Of a stretch of DNA of 64,000 nucleotides, positions 21,784 to 33,832 are shown one piece after another. The notes beneath the pieces are model-generated. The model ran no database searches. It was not told the DNA's origin and worked only from the letters and a program-made list of their open reading frames with translations. The stretch is from Halichondria panicea. Its lineage: Eukaryota > Porifera > Demospongiae > Suberitida > Halichondriidae. A program made the position numbers and the translations under genes. Location of the stretch: assembly GCF_963675165.1 (NCBI RefSeq), contig NC_087379.1, forward strand, positions 939,001-1,003,000, written 5' to 3'. Positions within the stretch are counted from its first letter, which is position 1. The number at the start of each line of letters is the position of its first letter.

Positions 21784-24700
21784 TTAAGAAATAGTTGTTG
21801 CAGTTCTAATTTTATACACAGTAGATTGTCTTCCATTGTTCTCTCCCCCAATCATAATGCACTCTGATGGAGACAGTGACACAGTGGCAGCGTTTGCTAT
21901 AGGAGATGGTAGATCACCAACGTAGAGCCAGGAGTCCATCGAGGACGAGTAGGCGTAGATCCTTTGAGTGGCTTCACCTTCACTATCCACTCCACCAGTA
22001 GCAAAGAGGGTGTCGGATATCGTTACAGGGGAGGGATGGTAAGACGGTGTGTTGGATATTGTATTCCAGATAGAGTCGGCTTTGTTGGCACTCCCATCAT
22101 CCTGTCGGTCTGTTGAGATGAGCTTGTCGACTTGAGCAGCACACACCTTGTTTAGATTATTGCCGGCATATCCCCCCATTAGGTACACTGTGTTGTTGTA
22201 GACAATTCCTCTTTGGTCATAACAAGCATACGGTAGTCTGTCTGTCTCGCTCCACTGGGAGGTGCTGATGTTGTAGATCTCAACAATATCAGTGAAGTCA
22301 CCATAGTCCATATCACCTCCTGCTACGACCAGATGTGTTGGGAGACTAACGACTTCTGATGAATACCTCGCTGTGGGCATCGGTGGGATCATCCGTTTCC
22401 AGTTCCGTCCTTTGTTAAACACATGTACCACATTGGATGTAGAGTAGGATGAATCTGCACCGCCAACTACTACCAGTTCACCTTTGACCTCTCCTAGACA
22501 AAAATAGCGTACTGGAAGTCTGGGCAGAGTTGACCAGACGTCTTGTGGCGGATCGTAACAGTGGACACAGTACTCGTCATCATCGTCATCACATTCTCCT
22601 CCACCATAGTAGACCTTGCCATTGATGATTACCGCTCGCCCAATATTCATCTTCGCTGGAGCCTCAGAGCACTGACTGAAGGACAACTGAACCTGTAGGG
22701 ACTGGAGAATACAGAGAGAGTCAATAACTTGTGTGTTGCATGGATTGTGTAGCTTGTAATTAAGAGCATTTGGAATGTATTACCATAGCAACAAAAAATA
22801 TTATCAGTAATCGATCCTGTGGGACACAAATTATTCTAATTTGAGGGTTATTTATATAATAGTGATTATCATACTGCAACATAATATATTCACAGATTAT
22901 ACGGTAGCCGATTGATTCTTATTGCCGAGGCATCGCAAACAGAATTTTCAGAATACCTTGGTGGAACGTTAATATACACAACAACTTCCATTCTAAACCT
23001 AGGCACTGCATAATGTACTTGGCGATCAATTGGAACATTCAACAGTTACCGTAAAGCGACCCTCTAAAATATGCGACACCCAATTATTTTTTAATGTCGT
23101 ATTTTAAACATGTAAAGATAAATGTAGCCACTCCCTAGCCTCGATTGTAGCCCACTGGAAAATCAGTGTTTTTAAGCGGCCTGAAATCAAGGCAAGTAGA
23201 CTCTGTAAAGTTACCTCCAATTAGATGCGACCCTCTAAATATGCGACACCAGGACTTCAATATAAATTTTCAACCTCTGGCTTCGTAATTATTAAAAAGT
23301 GTCGCTTTAAATCGAGGTCTTAGGGTACTTACTTCTATTAGAGTGATGATACAATAAGAGATATGACAGTCATGTTTAGGTGCAGTGGCGTAGGAAGCAA
23401 TTTCTCAATGGGGGGGGGGGCTGTAGTTGTTTTAATGGATAAGTGTAAGGCTATCTACATAGTACAGCTTGGATAAGTCATCTCTACTTAGAAATATGGG
23501 GGGGGGCTCGATCCAGCCACTGCACTTAGTGGTACAGTGTTGATGAGCTCACCTGTGGTTTGCTGGTCAGGTAGTCCCTGGTTTTGGTGAGTTGGTTGTT
23601 TAATCTCTGAATGGTGGTTTTATTCTTCTGAAGGGATGTGTCCTTGGAGGCAAGCATCGAATCTTTGTTAGTGATAATAGAGTTTTTGTCTGCTTGCTCT
23701 TGTTCCACTTGTGCAGTGAGATTGGTGACATCTGTTTCCAGTTGAGCTATTTTCGTAGCTTTAGATGCTAGCTCGTTGTGAGTGTAGTTGACGTTGGCAA
23801 TTTGTTGTTCCACCTCTTCAGTGAGTTGCTTACATTGAGTTTCTACCTCAGTAATTCTAGCATCTTTCATGTTAACAATTGTCTCATTATCTTCAAGTTG
23901 ATCTTTAAGATCTTCGTTTTCCAATTTCAACTGATCAGTTTCCACGGAGTGCACCAACTTTATACGCTCGACAATGTTTTCACTTTCTTCCTCTTGTCGT
24001 CTTTTCTCCTCAGCCAGTGCCTCGTTCTCTCCTGCTTTCTCCTGGATTGCCGAGTCCTTCCTCACAACCTCCTCCTCAAGCTCCCTCTTCTCTGTCAGTA
24101 GGGCACTCACTCGCTGGAGCATCTCCACTCTGTTCTCAAAGGAGGGAGGGTGTTCAAGTACCACACCCACCATCCGACCCACTATCTCCGCTGCTCTAGG
24201 CCTTCGCTGAGGGTTGTTGCTGAGACAGCACATGATAAGGTCCATCAGAGGGTGGTCTGGGGTAATCTTTCGAAGAAAATGTTCACGTCGTTCAGCTTCT
24301 GTCACTGGTATCAGTCTGTCAGGATTAGCAGGATCGATTCTGTTGGGGCCGATCTTTGGTAGTGGCCACTCTGCTGTGAAGGTGTGAATCATCATGATCC
24401 CAAAGGAGAACACATCCACACTGGTGTCGTAGTGGGGGTCGGCAACCATCACTTCGGGGGGCATGTACGCTGGGGTGCCAGGGGTCTCCGTCATTCGACT
24501 CGCTTGAAGGGGGGTGAGGTTCAATATTCGAGCAACCCCCAGATCAGATATCTTGGCCGTCATGTTGGTGGACAAGAGGACATTGTTGGCTGAGAGGTCT
24601 CTGTGCACAATGACTGGTGTTTGGCCATGGAGGTAGACCAGGCCCAGTGAGACGTCATGGAGGATGGAGAAGTTGATCTCATCGGGGAGAATACCGTAGC

Positions 24701-25025
24701 GCTCGAGACAGCTGGTCAAGTTGGTGGGGAGGAACTCCATGACTAGGATGGGGAACTGAGAGCCTTCCTCAAAACAGACTCCCAGAAACTGGACAATGTT
24801 GGGATGCCTAGTTTGACTGAGCAGGTGACACTCCTCCAGATACCTTCGTGCTGCATGCCCGATTCCAGTATCGTAGAGAACTCTGTAAAGCTTCTTGCCA
24901 GCACATTTCAGTCCTCGATACTCTAGCTCCATGACAACAGCGTAGGAACCTCGTCCAAACTCATTCTCAGTGATGCGAATTTGTCTCAGAGTGAACTGCT
25001 CGAAAGCTTGTGGATTTACAGCCAT
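21784..25025 (-). CDS. Protein kinase/coiled-coil/Kelch protein, copy 3 (intact)
   Basis: Kinase exon 25025-23553 (491 codons) and Kelch exon 22692-21784 (302 codons and stop), phase 0, about 793 residues. This copy has the shortest coiled coil: the KDxTIA repeats are reduced to one THKDSMLASKD-type unit. Catalytic motifs are complete (GRGSYAVV, CAGKKL, HRDLSANN, DLG, PPE). The Kelch surface is distinctive: ECDDDDDEYC after the first GGG, VAGGDMDYGDFTDI, LMGGYAGNNLNK and YACYDQ. The kinase exon and all flanking DNA are nearly identical to copy 6, apart from one coiled-coil module. The intron contains two inverted-repeat elements also present in copy 6. Confidence 0.85.
23050..23335. mobile_element. 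Inverted-repeat element in the kinase-Kelch 3 intron
   Basis: The ends are related to 'taccgtaagacctcgattt' and its complement. The right end at about 23310-23335 is complete and the left end has lost some 15 bases. A fuller copy stands at 56353-57035 in unit 6. Internal sequence repeats 'gaccctctaaatatgcgac'. No gene. Confidence 0.65.
23384..23523. mobile_element. Short hAT-like MITE beside the kinase exon 3 donor
   Basis: The ends 'cagtggcgtagg' and 'tccagccactg' are inverted, and two poly-G runs lie inside. It sits about 30 bp from the kinase exon donor and is shared with unit 6 (57094-57235) but absent from units 1, 2, 4 and 5. Confidence 0.6.
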
Positions 25026-25410
25026 TGTCTTTGTTACTGTGGGAATAGAAAAGCACGCAATATTAAAAATGCAATCCAGCTGGATATGTAACAAAAAAGA
25101 ATCCTTTCACTATGTACGTCTAGATAATATTAAAATAATCAGTAATAATTATTGCCAAGACTTGAAAAACAAAGCCTTACAGAGAGTGAGGCTCAAGTTT
25201 ACAGGAGTACGTTATGGTAGGTATATAAAAGCTATTTAGTTGATCTTACCTGTACTGTATAGAAAGCTTGATAGAGTGAAGTTACAGAGCTAGAGAACTG
25301 TAGAAAGAAAAGGAGATACGCCCTTTCTTTGTGCAAGCAAAAGCGAAGGGGTGTGGCTGGTATTTGCTAACAAGGTTTTGTGCATTATTTAGAATACCAC
25401 CAAGTCAAGG
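25026..25410. promoter_or_regulatory. Divergent spacer kinase-Kelch 3 / CWF19L1 3
   Basis: It matches the spacer at 16.9-17.3 kb, with the kinase upstream acceptor and the CWF19L1 'caaggATGAAAAT' first exon at its ends. Nearly identical to the unit 6 spacer. Confidence 0.5.
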
Positions 25411-28400
25411 ATGAAAATGTAAGGAGCTAGCTAGCTCTAGTGCAAGTGTACTCACCTAGATCTCCTTCTCCCCCTCACTCAGTCTGGTGTGTGGAGATGT
25501 GGAGGGTCACTTCAAGCAACTGTTTAGCAGAGTCCAGAGCATCCTCTCCAAGAACAAAGACTTTGAGGTAGCTACATACAATGGATGCACACACTCACTG
25601 CATGCAGTGCCAGTGCATTTATTGTCCCTTTATGTAGCTGCTGTTGTGTGTTGGATCTTTCTTTAGCTCTGACTGCCAGGAGGAGTGGAGCAAGTATCGG
25701 GAGGGGGTGGAAACAGGTAATTAAACGATATTAAATCACCTTCCTCTGACATTTATTACACCCCCATGCACAGTGCCTCTACCGACGTTCATCCTTGGCC
25801 CGTGTTCGATTGAGCATGGCCAGTTCTATGGAGACTTGTCACGTGATGGAGGAGAGCTTTGCCCCAATGTCACATGTCTAGGTACAGTGTATGCATGTTG
25901 TTAACCACTCTATCAGTACACACATGAGTCACACTCCATTACAGGTCAGCGTGGAGTGTACAGTGCGTCCAGTGGTCTGAGGGTGGCCTATCTCAGTGGG
26001 AGCTACCAGGGGAGGACCTATCAGCATCATGCAAGACAAGGGAGATAATCTATTGGTCAGTTCTCTTCCCAAACACCTGGAGGAGTTTTTGAACTAGTTT
26101 TTGTTTCTCCCTCTAGCGACCATATTTTACTGACTCTGATGTGTCCTGGCTGGAGGGTCAGTGCAGTGGAGAGGGCTACCGTGGAGTGGACATTCTCCTC
26201 ACCTCTGATTGGCCCGGGGCAGTGGACAAGTTCACAGTGGCTCCTGTGAGACCTAGCTCCCAGTTATTGTAGGATGGACCAGTACCTTAATAATACCTTA
26301 TGCTCATGCAGGACGGACTGGACCTGAGTGCAGTGGGGGCAAAGCCTCTGAGTAAACTGGCCATGTGTCTCAAGCCACGCTACCATTTTGCAGCTCTACA
26401 CCAAACCTTCTATGAGAGAATACCGTACAGGTACAGTACGTCCATCCCTGTATTTTGATGTATTAGAGTCTGCTCTTTAAATTGAGTTCTGATGTTCTAG
26501 AAGCCTGGTATTCTTAAAATTTTTTTTGAAACGAGCGATAATTTCTTTTTTTCGGAAGAATGCCTTAACTTGAAAGGCTTTTTTTGTAAATGTGATTCAA
26601 AATAACTCTGTATCTGAGTTTTGGGTGAGATCCAGATATGAGTGAGGGGGGATTTTTGCTGTTTTCGATCTAACCCTACTATTAGCACTACATAATTACG
26701 ATTTAATGTATTGAAAGGCGTTTTTCTAAATATCAGAAAATAAATGTGATTTGACCAACGCAACTAAAGTTTTGACCCTTTAAAATATAATTATACGTAC
26801 ATGTTACATGTCCTCATCTTTAAATCCCTACACAGTAATACCTCCACAACTTTTGATGCTAACTGTATTGTGCTTCATTTCATGCAGGAATCACAAAATC
26901 CTCCAAGGCAAGCCACATCATGTGACACGGTTCTTAGCTTTGGCTCAAGTGGGAAATCCAGACAAGAAGAAGAGAGTGAGTTGAAATCATTCTAGTCCCA
27001 TTAGTATTACATGTTATTAATGATGACATCATCTTCATACCTGCAGTACCTGTATGCATTCTCTGTCACACCCATGAGCTCCATGGACGAGAAAGAGCTG
27101 ACTCAGCAACCACCCACTGCCACCAACTGTCCTTACACTGAACTAGTCAAATTTTTGGTAAGGAAAACTATTATCCCATAACGTCTAGCTATTGTTGAAG
27201 GGCCAATTAATATACTAATTTTCCAAACAAAAACTTGCGTTATGTAGCACTCTGAGAGTCCTATCTCCATTTGTGTTGTAGTTTAAATCCACCCATGTTT
27301 TCGGAGGTCAAAGTTTATTGTGTACCTACCCCACACACTGTGCAGAGGGAGTCTCAAGAGGAGGCTGGGCCTAACTTCTTCTTTGATCAGAGAGCTCTTG
27401 ATTCTGCTCATCGTAAACAGAAGAGACAACAGGACGGAGGACCCCCTGCAAAGAGACGACCCCCTCCCCAGCCCAGGGGGCCGTGCTGGTTCTGTCTGGG
27501 GGGCAAGGAGGTGGAGAAACATCTCGTGGTCTCCATCGGAGATCATGTGAGATAGAGTGTGTTGTACTTGCTAATACTGCACATACAAAATACAATGTAG
27601 CTCACAAATAGCAGACCACTAACAGTTTGTATTGTATACCCTATATAGACGTACCTGGCTTTATCCAAGGGTGGGATGGTACCAGAGCATGTGCTGGTCC
27701 TACCCATCGGTCACTATGCAGCCTCCACTGACGCACCACCAGTGAGTTCATGTGCTGTGTGTACCACTGCTGTGTGTGTATAGTCATTGTTTGTATTGTG
27801 GAGAGTATGTTTCCATGCTCTGTGTGTACTATTTAGCAGTCTGTAGTGGTCAGCCTGTAAGCAGGTCACCCTCTATAATACAGCCAGGTTAATGGGCCCC
27901 AAAGTCTCCATAGCATGTGTTTGGACCTGTGTTAGCAGACCACCTCTTTAGTACAGCCACTGTTGGTCTACCCACTGTGTAAGCAGAGATCACTATACCA
28001 TATATCATGCATGTACACTGTATGACCTGTGCTCTATTACTGTAGGAGGTTTTGGAGGAGCTTGGAAAGTTTAAGAGTGCTCTGAGGAAGTACTTCAACA
28101 GCAAAGATTAGTCGTGTGTCATCTTCGAGAGAAACTACAAATCACAGCATCTTCAACTACAGGTCAGTACCGTCAAGGCCGTATTATCATGTGATGTGAT
28201 TGATACTGTATGGTTGGTGTGTTGAGATTAGGCTACAAGGTTTTGAGGGCAAACAGAGGAATGTGATTTCTCTTTTTATGGTTCAGGGACTCTTTCAGCT
28301 GCCGTAACTTGAATTCTATTTCAACGGTTTTATGATTTTACAAAGAGGCCATCTAGCAAAGATCGTGATGTCATACAATAATTTTATAGGTCTTTGAAAT

Positions 28401-28975
28401 CGTATTTGTGAAGCCATTAGCATTCGCAAACTTACATTATTATTATGTGGAAATATTGTATAAATACGGTACATGTTAGTGTGTGTATGGTAGATGTGTT
28501 GACTGATAGTTGTGTATGGTTAGTGTGTGATGGTAATGGTGGTCACTGTAGGTTATTCCAGTGACCAAGATTCCATCTGATGCTCTGAGACAAGCCTTCA
28601 TAGATTATGGGTGGAGTATGGGGGTGTGGCTTGAGACTGTGCCCAGGGAAACACCACCCTCAGAGGTAACACACACACATCATAGCTGTACCATGTTCTA
28701 CATACCATTCTCTAAGCCTTTTAGTGATCGAAACTTCTCTTTACCATAATGTATTGCTACACACACACTCCTCCCATCACCCACACACACACACACACAC
28801 ACACACGCAGCTTGATGACATGTTGAATGCTTTTATTGGTTGCAATATCAGCTGCAGGGAGGTGTTGGCTGCTTCTCTCGTTCTGAATCTGCCCAATCGG
28901 ATCAACTGGAAGTTGTGTCTGGCAACAAAGGACGAGGAGACGAAAGCTGCTCTAGAAATGACATTTGATTTCACG
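25411..28975 (+). pseudogene. CWF19L1: CWF19L1-like gene, copy 3 (several lesions, exon 14 lost)
   Basis: Exon 1 (25411) to exon 13 and exon 15 can be aligned with copy 2. Exon 5 carries a 4-base insertion (CATCATGCAAGAC, about 26028) that leads to an early stop. Exon 10 has an extra C before ATGTTTTCGG (about 27294), shared with copy 6. Exon 12 has TAG (28109-28111) for Gln. Exon 14 and the following intron are deleted: the CA tract at about 28770-28806 now joins directly to the end of the last intron. The C-terminal end is also altered. This is the most degraded complete-length copy. Confidence 0.85.
28755..28809. repeat. CA tract at a deletion junction
   Basis: This is the orthologous intron 13 CA tract. 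It runs into 'cttgatgacatg', joining the first bases of lost exon 14 to the end of the next intron. The deletion endpoints therefore lie at or beside the tract. Confidence 0.75.
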
Positions 28976-28979
28976 CTGA

Positions 28980-29402
28980 CACTGATTCATTTTCACTTTC
29001 ACTTCTGTATAATTGACGTTTTGTGTGTTTGTTGTCCCTATATATGCATGATAGTATTATACGAGCAATAATAATTATAGTTGAGCCAAAATACCTGCCA
29101 CTATTATACACTTATAGCGAGCGAAGGTCAATTTTCAATATCACTGAAGACTGAAGACTGTCCCAAAATATTAATGTTGTATTAGAATGCAATGGGGTCC
29201 ATGAGCTGGAAGAGGGTCGTTTATGCTGACATTGTAATGTCTATGATTAAGGGGAGGGGCTGGTTATACATGCATGCTGCACACACAAAACCTCTACTTA
29301 ACCTCTATCATGTACCATGTAAGTATAATATTATTATATGCAGCATGTTTTCAAGAAAACGATTATTATGAACATTTGAGGTATATTTATGCCAAAACAT
29401 TC
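28980..29402. other. Convergent spacer with DNAJC25 5' relic (unit 3/4 junction)
   Basis: The DNAJC25 5' segment is present from about 29197 ('gtccatgagctgg') and is more diverged than in the other spacers. No gene is seen. Confidence 0.65.
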
Positions 29403-32400
29403 TCAAGAAATAGTTATTGCAGTTCTAATTTTATACACAGTTGATTGTCTTCCATTGTTCCATCCCCCAATCATAAGGCACTCTGTTGGAGACAGTGACA
29501 CAGTGGCAGCGTGTGGTATAGGAGATGGTAGATCACCAACGTAGAGCCAGGAGTCCATCGAGGATGAGTAGGCGTAGATCCTTTGAGTGACTTCACTATC
29601 CACTCCACTAACAGCAAAGAGGGTGTCGGATATCGTTACAGGGGAGGGCCGGTAAGACGGTGTATTGGATATTGTATTCCAGACAGAGTCGGCTTTGTTG
29701 GCACTCCCATCATCCTGTCGGTCTGCTGAGATGAGCTTGTTGACTTGAGCAGCAAACACCTTGTTTAGATTGTTGCCGTCAAATCCTCCCATTAGGTACA
29801 CTGTGTTGTTGTAGACAATTCCTCTTTGGTCAGCACAAGCATACGGTAGTCTGTCTGTCTCGCTCCACTGGGAGGTGCTGATGTTGTAGATCTCAACATT
29901 ATCAGTGTAGATACGAGGGCCCAACCCACCTCCTGCTACGATCAGATGTGTTGGGAGACTAACGACTGCTGGCCACTTCCTCGCTGTGGGCATGGGTGGG
30001 ATCGTCTGTTTCCAGTTCCTTCCTTTGTTAAACACATGTACCACGTTGGATCTAGAGTAGGAGGAATCCATACCGCCAACTGCTACCAGTTCACCTTTGA
30101 TCTCTCCTAGACCAAAATAGCGTACAGGAAGTCTGGGCAGAGTTGACCAAACGTCTTGTGGCGGATCGTAACAGTGGACACAGTACTCGTCATCGTCATC
30201 ACAGTGTCCTCTACCATAGTAGACCTTGCCATTGATGGTGACCGCTTGCCCACTAGACATCTTCACTGGAGTCTCAGAGCACTGACTGTAGGACAACTGA
30301 ACCTGTAGGGACTGGAGAATACAGAGAGTCAATAACTTGTGTTGCATGTGATTAGGGGCATATTTGGCTATCTAATAACAGGGAATCAATGTAAGGTTCA
30401 CTCAGACAAGAGGGCTAGTAGTTCAAGGTTACTATAGCAACAAATAATATATTATAAGCATCCTGTGGGCTCGACACAAATATCGTATAGAGGGTTATTT
30501 TCATATGGTGGAAATGTTTGTACTTTTCATATTAGTAGAGCTCATATGAAAATTAATACTGTAAAATTTTTCTGGCACAATAATTATGTTCAACATCACT
30601 ATCCTGAGTAGCCTTGATTCCAGGCCGCGAAGAGAAAGGCGGCCTGGTATACTTTGTATGCGCATGCGCGAAATAATTGACAACAATTTCATCATACAAA
30701 ATTTTATTGTAAAAAACGGACAAAGTTACGACAATGTAACCACAATGGCAGCTTTTAATCAAAGTAGAATAATTATGCTGCAGCAGTGTTACTTCTTCTA
30801 GCTCTGTTTATCAAAGAGACAGTTCAAGAAGGCCTCCCAGACAGCTAGAGCTTGCCAGCTAGGAAGAGTGGTTGACTCTTTACTACATCAGTAGTAGATC
30901 TTGAGTGAATATTAAACTTCCTGAGTGTCGAGTTAAAGCTTATTAGAAGCTTTCAGGAGTAATCATTAGCTTCTTTATCTTCAGCAATGACTTCCTGTCG
31001 AACATAAAGGCAAGATTTAGTAGCAGAAGACTTGCCTGGTCCATATTACCACAGCCTCATCAGGGGACCCACAGGAACACATCATGCCTTTCATAACATC
31101 TGTAAGCCTTACAGTGTAGGGTGTCGTTAAGTAGAGACTGACTTGGCTTGATACAATAAAGGGCGTAAGAACTCAGTCATCTTTGCACAATACTTCTATG
31201 TAACGGACTGTAACTTCAGAATACAAATAGTATACGGTTTATTTTACTGACAGTATCCACAATTACACGGATTACCCCCTTTTTTGAGGTAATGTACGCG
31301 CATGCGCATACAAGGTATACCAGGCTGCCATGCGCATACAAGGTATACCAGGCTGCCTTTCTCTTCGCGGCCTGGAATCGAGGCTATATCCTGAGCTGTA
31401 CGAATAAGAAAATTTTAAATAGGCATATGAACCAATGAAAATTACCCACTATAAGGTATATATTTTTTGTTACTATGGTAACCTTGAACCACAAAAATAG
31501 ACCTACTATTGGCACTTATATTTGGAGTGGTGATTAGCATACAATACGATGGCTATGTACACTACGAGTAATTGTACATGACCATTTATTACAAGCCACA
31601 CTATACACAACAACTTGAATTTTAATTACCGAGGCATCGCAAAAAAGAAAATACTTCGTCCTGTATTGGAACAGTAAGCTTTGGACTTGGTACTTCTATT
31701 AGGGTGGTGATATAATAAGAGATATGAGGGTATCATATTTTAGATGTGTGCACTTAGTGGTACAGTGTTGATGAGCTCACCTGTGGTTTGCTGGTCAGGT
31801 AGTCTCTGGTTTTGGTCAGTTGGTTGTTTAAACTCTGAATGGTAGTTTTATTTTTTTGAAGGTAAGTGTCCTTGGAGGCAAGCATCGAATCTTTGTCAGC
31901 AATAGTCAAATCTTTGTGGGTGATAATAGAGTTTTTTTCTGCTAAATGAGCTAGCTCTTGTTCCACTTGTGCAGTGAGATTGGTGACATCTGTTTCCAGT
32001 TGAGCTATTTTCGTAGCTTTAGATACAAGCTCGTTGTGAGTGTAGTTGACGTTGGCAATTTGTTGCTCCACTTCTTCAGTGAGTTGCTTACATCGAGTTT
32101 CTACCTCAGTAATCCTAGCATCTTTGGAGAGAATAAATGCATCTTTTGTGGCAGCCAATGATTCTTTGAGCTCCAATTCAACTCTGAGATCCTCTACCTC
32201 TACACTATGTTCAGTTACTAGTTGATCAGTTTCCACAGAGTGCACCAACTGCATACGCTCAACAGTGTTTTCACTTTCTTCCTCTTGTCGTCTTTTATCC
32301 TCCGCCAGTGCCTCGTTCTCTCCTGCTTTCTCCTGGATTGCCGAGTCCTTCCTTACAACCTCCTCCTCAAGCTCCCTCTTCTCTGTCAGTAGGGCACTCA

Positions 32401-33316
32401 CTCGCTGGAGCATCTCCACTCTGTTCTCAAAGGAGGGAGGGTGTTCAAGTACCACACCCACCATCCGACCCACTATCTCCACTGCTCTAGGCCTTTGCTG
32501 AGGGTTGTTGCTGAGACAGCGCATGATGAGGTCCATCAGAGGGTGGTCTGAGGGAATCTTTCGAAGAAACTCTTCACGTCGTTCAGCTTCCGTCACTGGT
32601 ATCAAACCATTGGGATTAGCAGGATCGATTCGTGTCTGGCCGATACTTGGTAGTGGCCACTCTGCTGTGAAGGTGTGAATCATCATGATCCCAAAGGAGA
32701 ACACATCCACACTGGTGTCATAGTGGGGGTTGGCAACCATCACTTCGGGGGGCATGTACGCTGGGGTACCAGGGGTCTCCGTCATTCGACTCACTTGAAG
32801 GGGGGTCAAGTTCAATATTCGAGCAACCCCCAGATCGGATATCTTGGCCGTCATGTTGGTGGACAAGAGGACATTGTTGGCTGAGAGGTCTCTGTGCACA
32901 ATGACTGGTGTTTGACCATGGAGGTAGACCAGGCCCAGTGAAACGTCATGGAGGATGGAGAAGTTGATCTCATCGGGGAGAATACCGTAGCGCTCGAGAC
33001 AGCTGGTCAAGTTGGTGGGGAGAAACTCCATGACTAGGATGGGGAACTGAGAGCCTTCTTCAAAACAGACTCCCAGAAACTGAACAATGTTGGGGTGCCT
33101 AGTTTGACTGAGCAGGTGACACTCCTCCAGATACCTTCGTGCTGCATACCCGATTCCAGCTTCATACAGAGCTCTGTGAAGCTTCTTGCCGGCACATTTC
33201 AGTCCTCGATACTCTAGCTCCATGACAACAGCGTAGGAACCATGTCCAAACTCATTCTTAGTGATGCGAATTTGTTTCAGAGTGAACTGCTCGAAAGCTT
33301 GTGGATTTACAGCCAT
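29403..33316 (-). CDS. Protein kinase/coiled-coil/Kelch protein, copy 4 (intact)
   Basis: Kinase exon 33316-31781 (512 codons) and Kelch exon 30302-29403 (299 codons and stop), phase 0, about 811 residues. Motifs are complete (GHGSYAVV, CAGKKL, HRDLSANN, DLG, PPE). The central coiled coil uses the alternative module EHSVEVEDLRVELELKES, also found in copies 5 and 6, instead of the KLENEDLKGQL module of copies 1-3. Kelch variable sites include GRGHCDDDDEYC, VAGGGLGPRIYTDN (like copy 1), YACADQ and LMGGFDGNNLNK. The intron is the longest of the six (about 1.48 kb) because it holds a MULE-like insertion. No CWF19L1 gene follows; the unit is cut off in the divergent spacer. Confidence 0.85.
30609..31386. 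mobile_element. MULE-like non-autonomous element in the kinase-Kelch 4 intron
   Basis: Perfect 9-bp direct repeats 'tatcctgag' (30600-30608 and 31387-31395) flank a 778-bp element. Its long inverted ends read 'tagccttgattccaggccgc' on the left and the complement of 'tagcctcgattccaggccgc' on the right. The right end has an extra tandem copy of 'gcgcatacaaggtatacca'. There is no transposase. The 9-bp duplication and long inverted repeats fit Mutator-like elements. The absence of the element from the same intron in five paralogs supports a clean insertion. Confidence 0.88.
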
Positions 33317-33615
33317 TGTCTTGGTTACTGTGGGAATAGAAAAGCATACAATATTAAATTAATAGGCAATCTAAACAAGTCAATTAGAATCCTTTTTTCT
33401 TTTTTGCATGCATGGAATGTAAAGCATTGTTAGCTGCCTTACAGGACCATAATCTTATGCAGTTACAGTATTCTTACCTGTAAAGAAAGCTTGATCTTTT
33501 GTGCAAGTGATCTTTGTGCATCATGTACATGAAGATGAGCAGCCAAAAGTTCATGGTACGACTTTTTTGCAGCAAAAGGAGGTGTGGCTCGTACAGCTTG
33601 CGCATTATTTAGAAT
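33317..33615. promoter_or_regulatory. Truncated divergent spacer of unit 4
   Basis: The spacer resembles those in other units as far as 'gcattatttagaatac' (about 33605-33620). It then switches to unrelated sequence, so the CWF19L1 promoter is partly kept but the gene is gone. This is the breakpoint between unit 4 and the second receptor/Bcl-2/DNAJC25 block. Confidence 0.55.
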
Positions 33616-33832
33616 ACAACACATCACTATCGCCTCTCCACAGGCCTCGCGCGCTCCAGGCGCTAGGCTGGCTGCACTGTACTAGATCTGAAAATAGAAA
33701 ATCAAGCTCAACTCTCTTCAGCTGGTATGCTTAGACTAGAGCATTCAGTACTAAAGTTACTACTGATGAGTGATTGTATAATGTGTTTGAAGCGATTGCA
33801 TGGAACAGTATTCTGTTATATTTGATTGGTGA

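Noticed and set aside
26497-26763. Minus-strand frame in CWF19L1 intron 7 of unit 3
   Set aside because: The matching introns in units 2 and 6 do not keep it open, and there is no domain. It is T-rich intron sequence.
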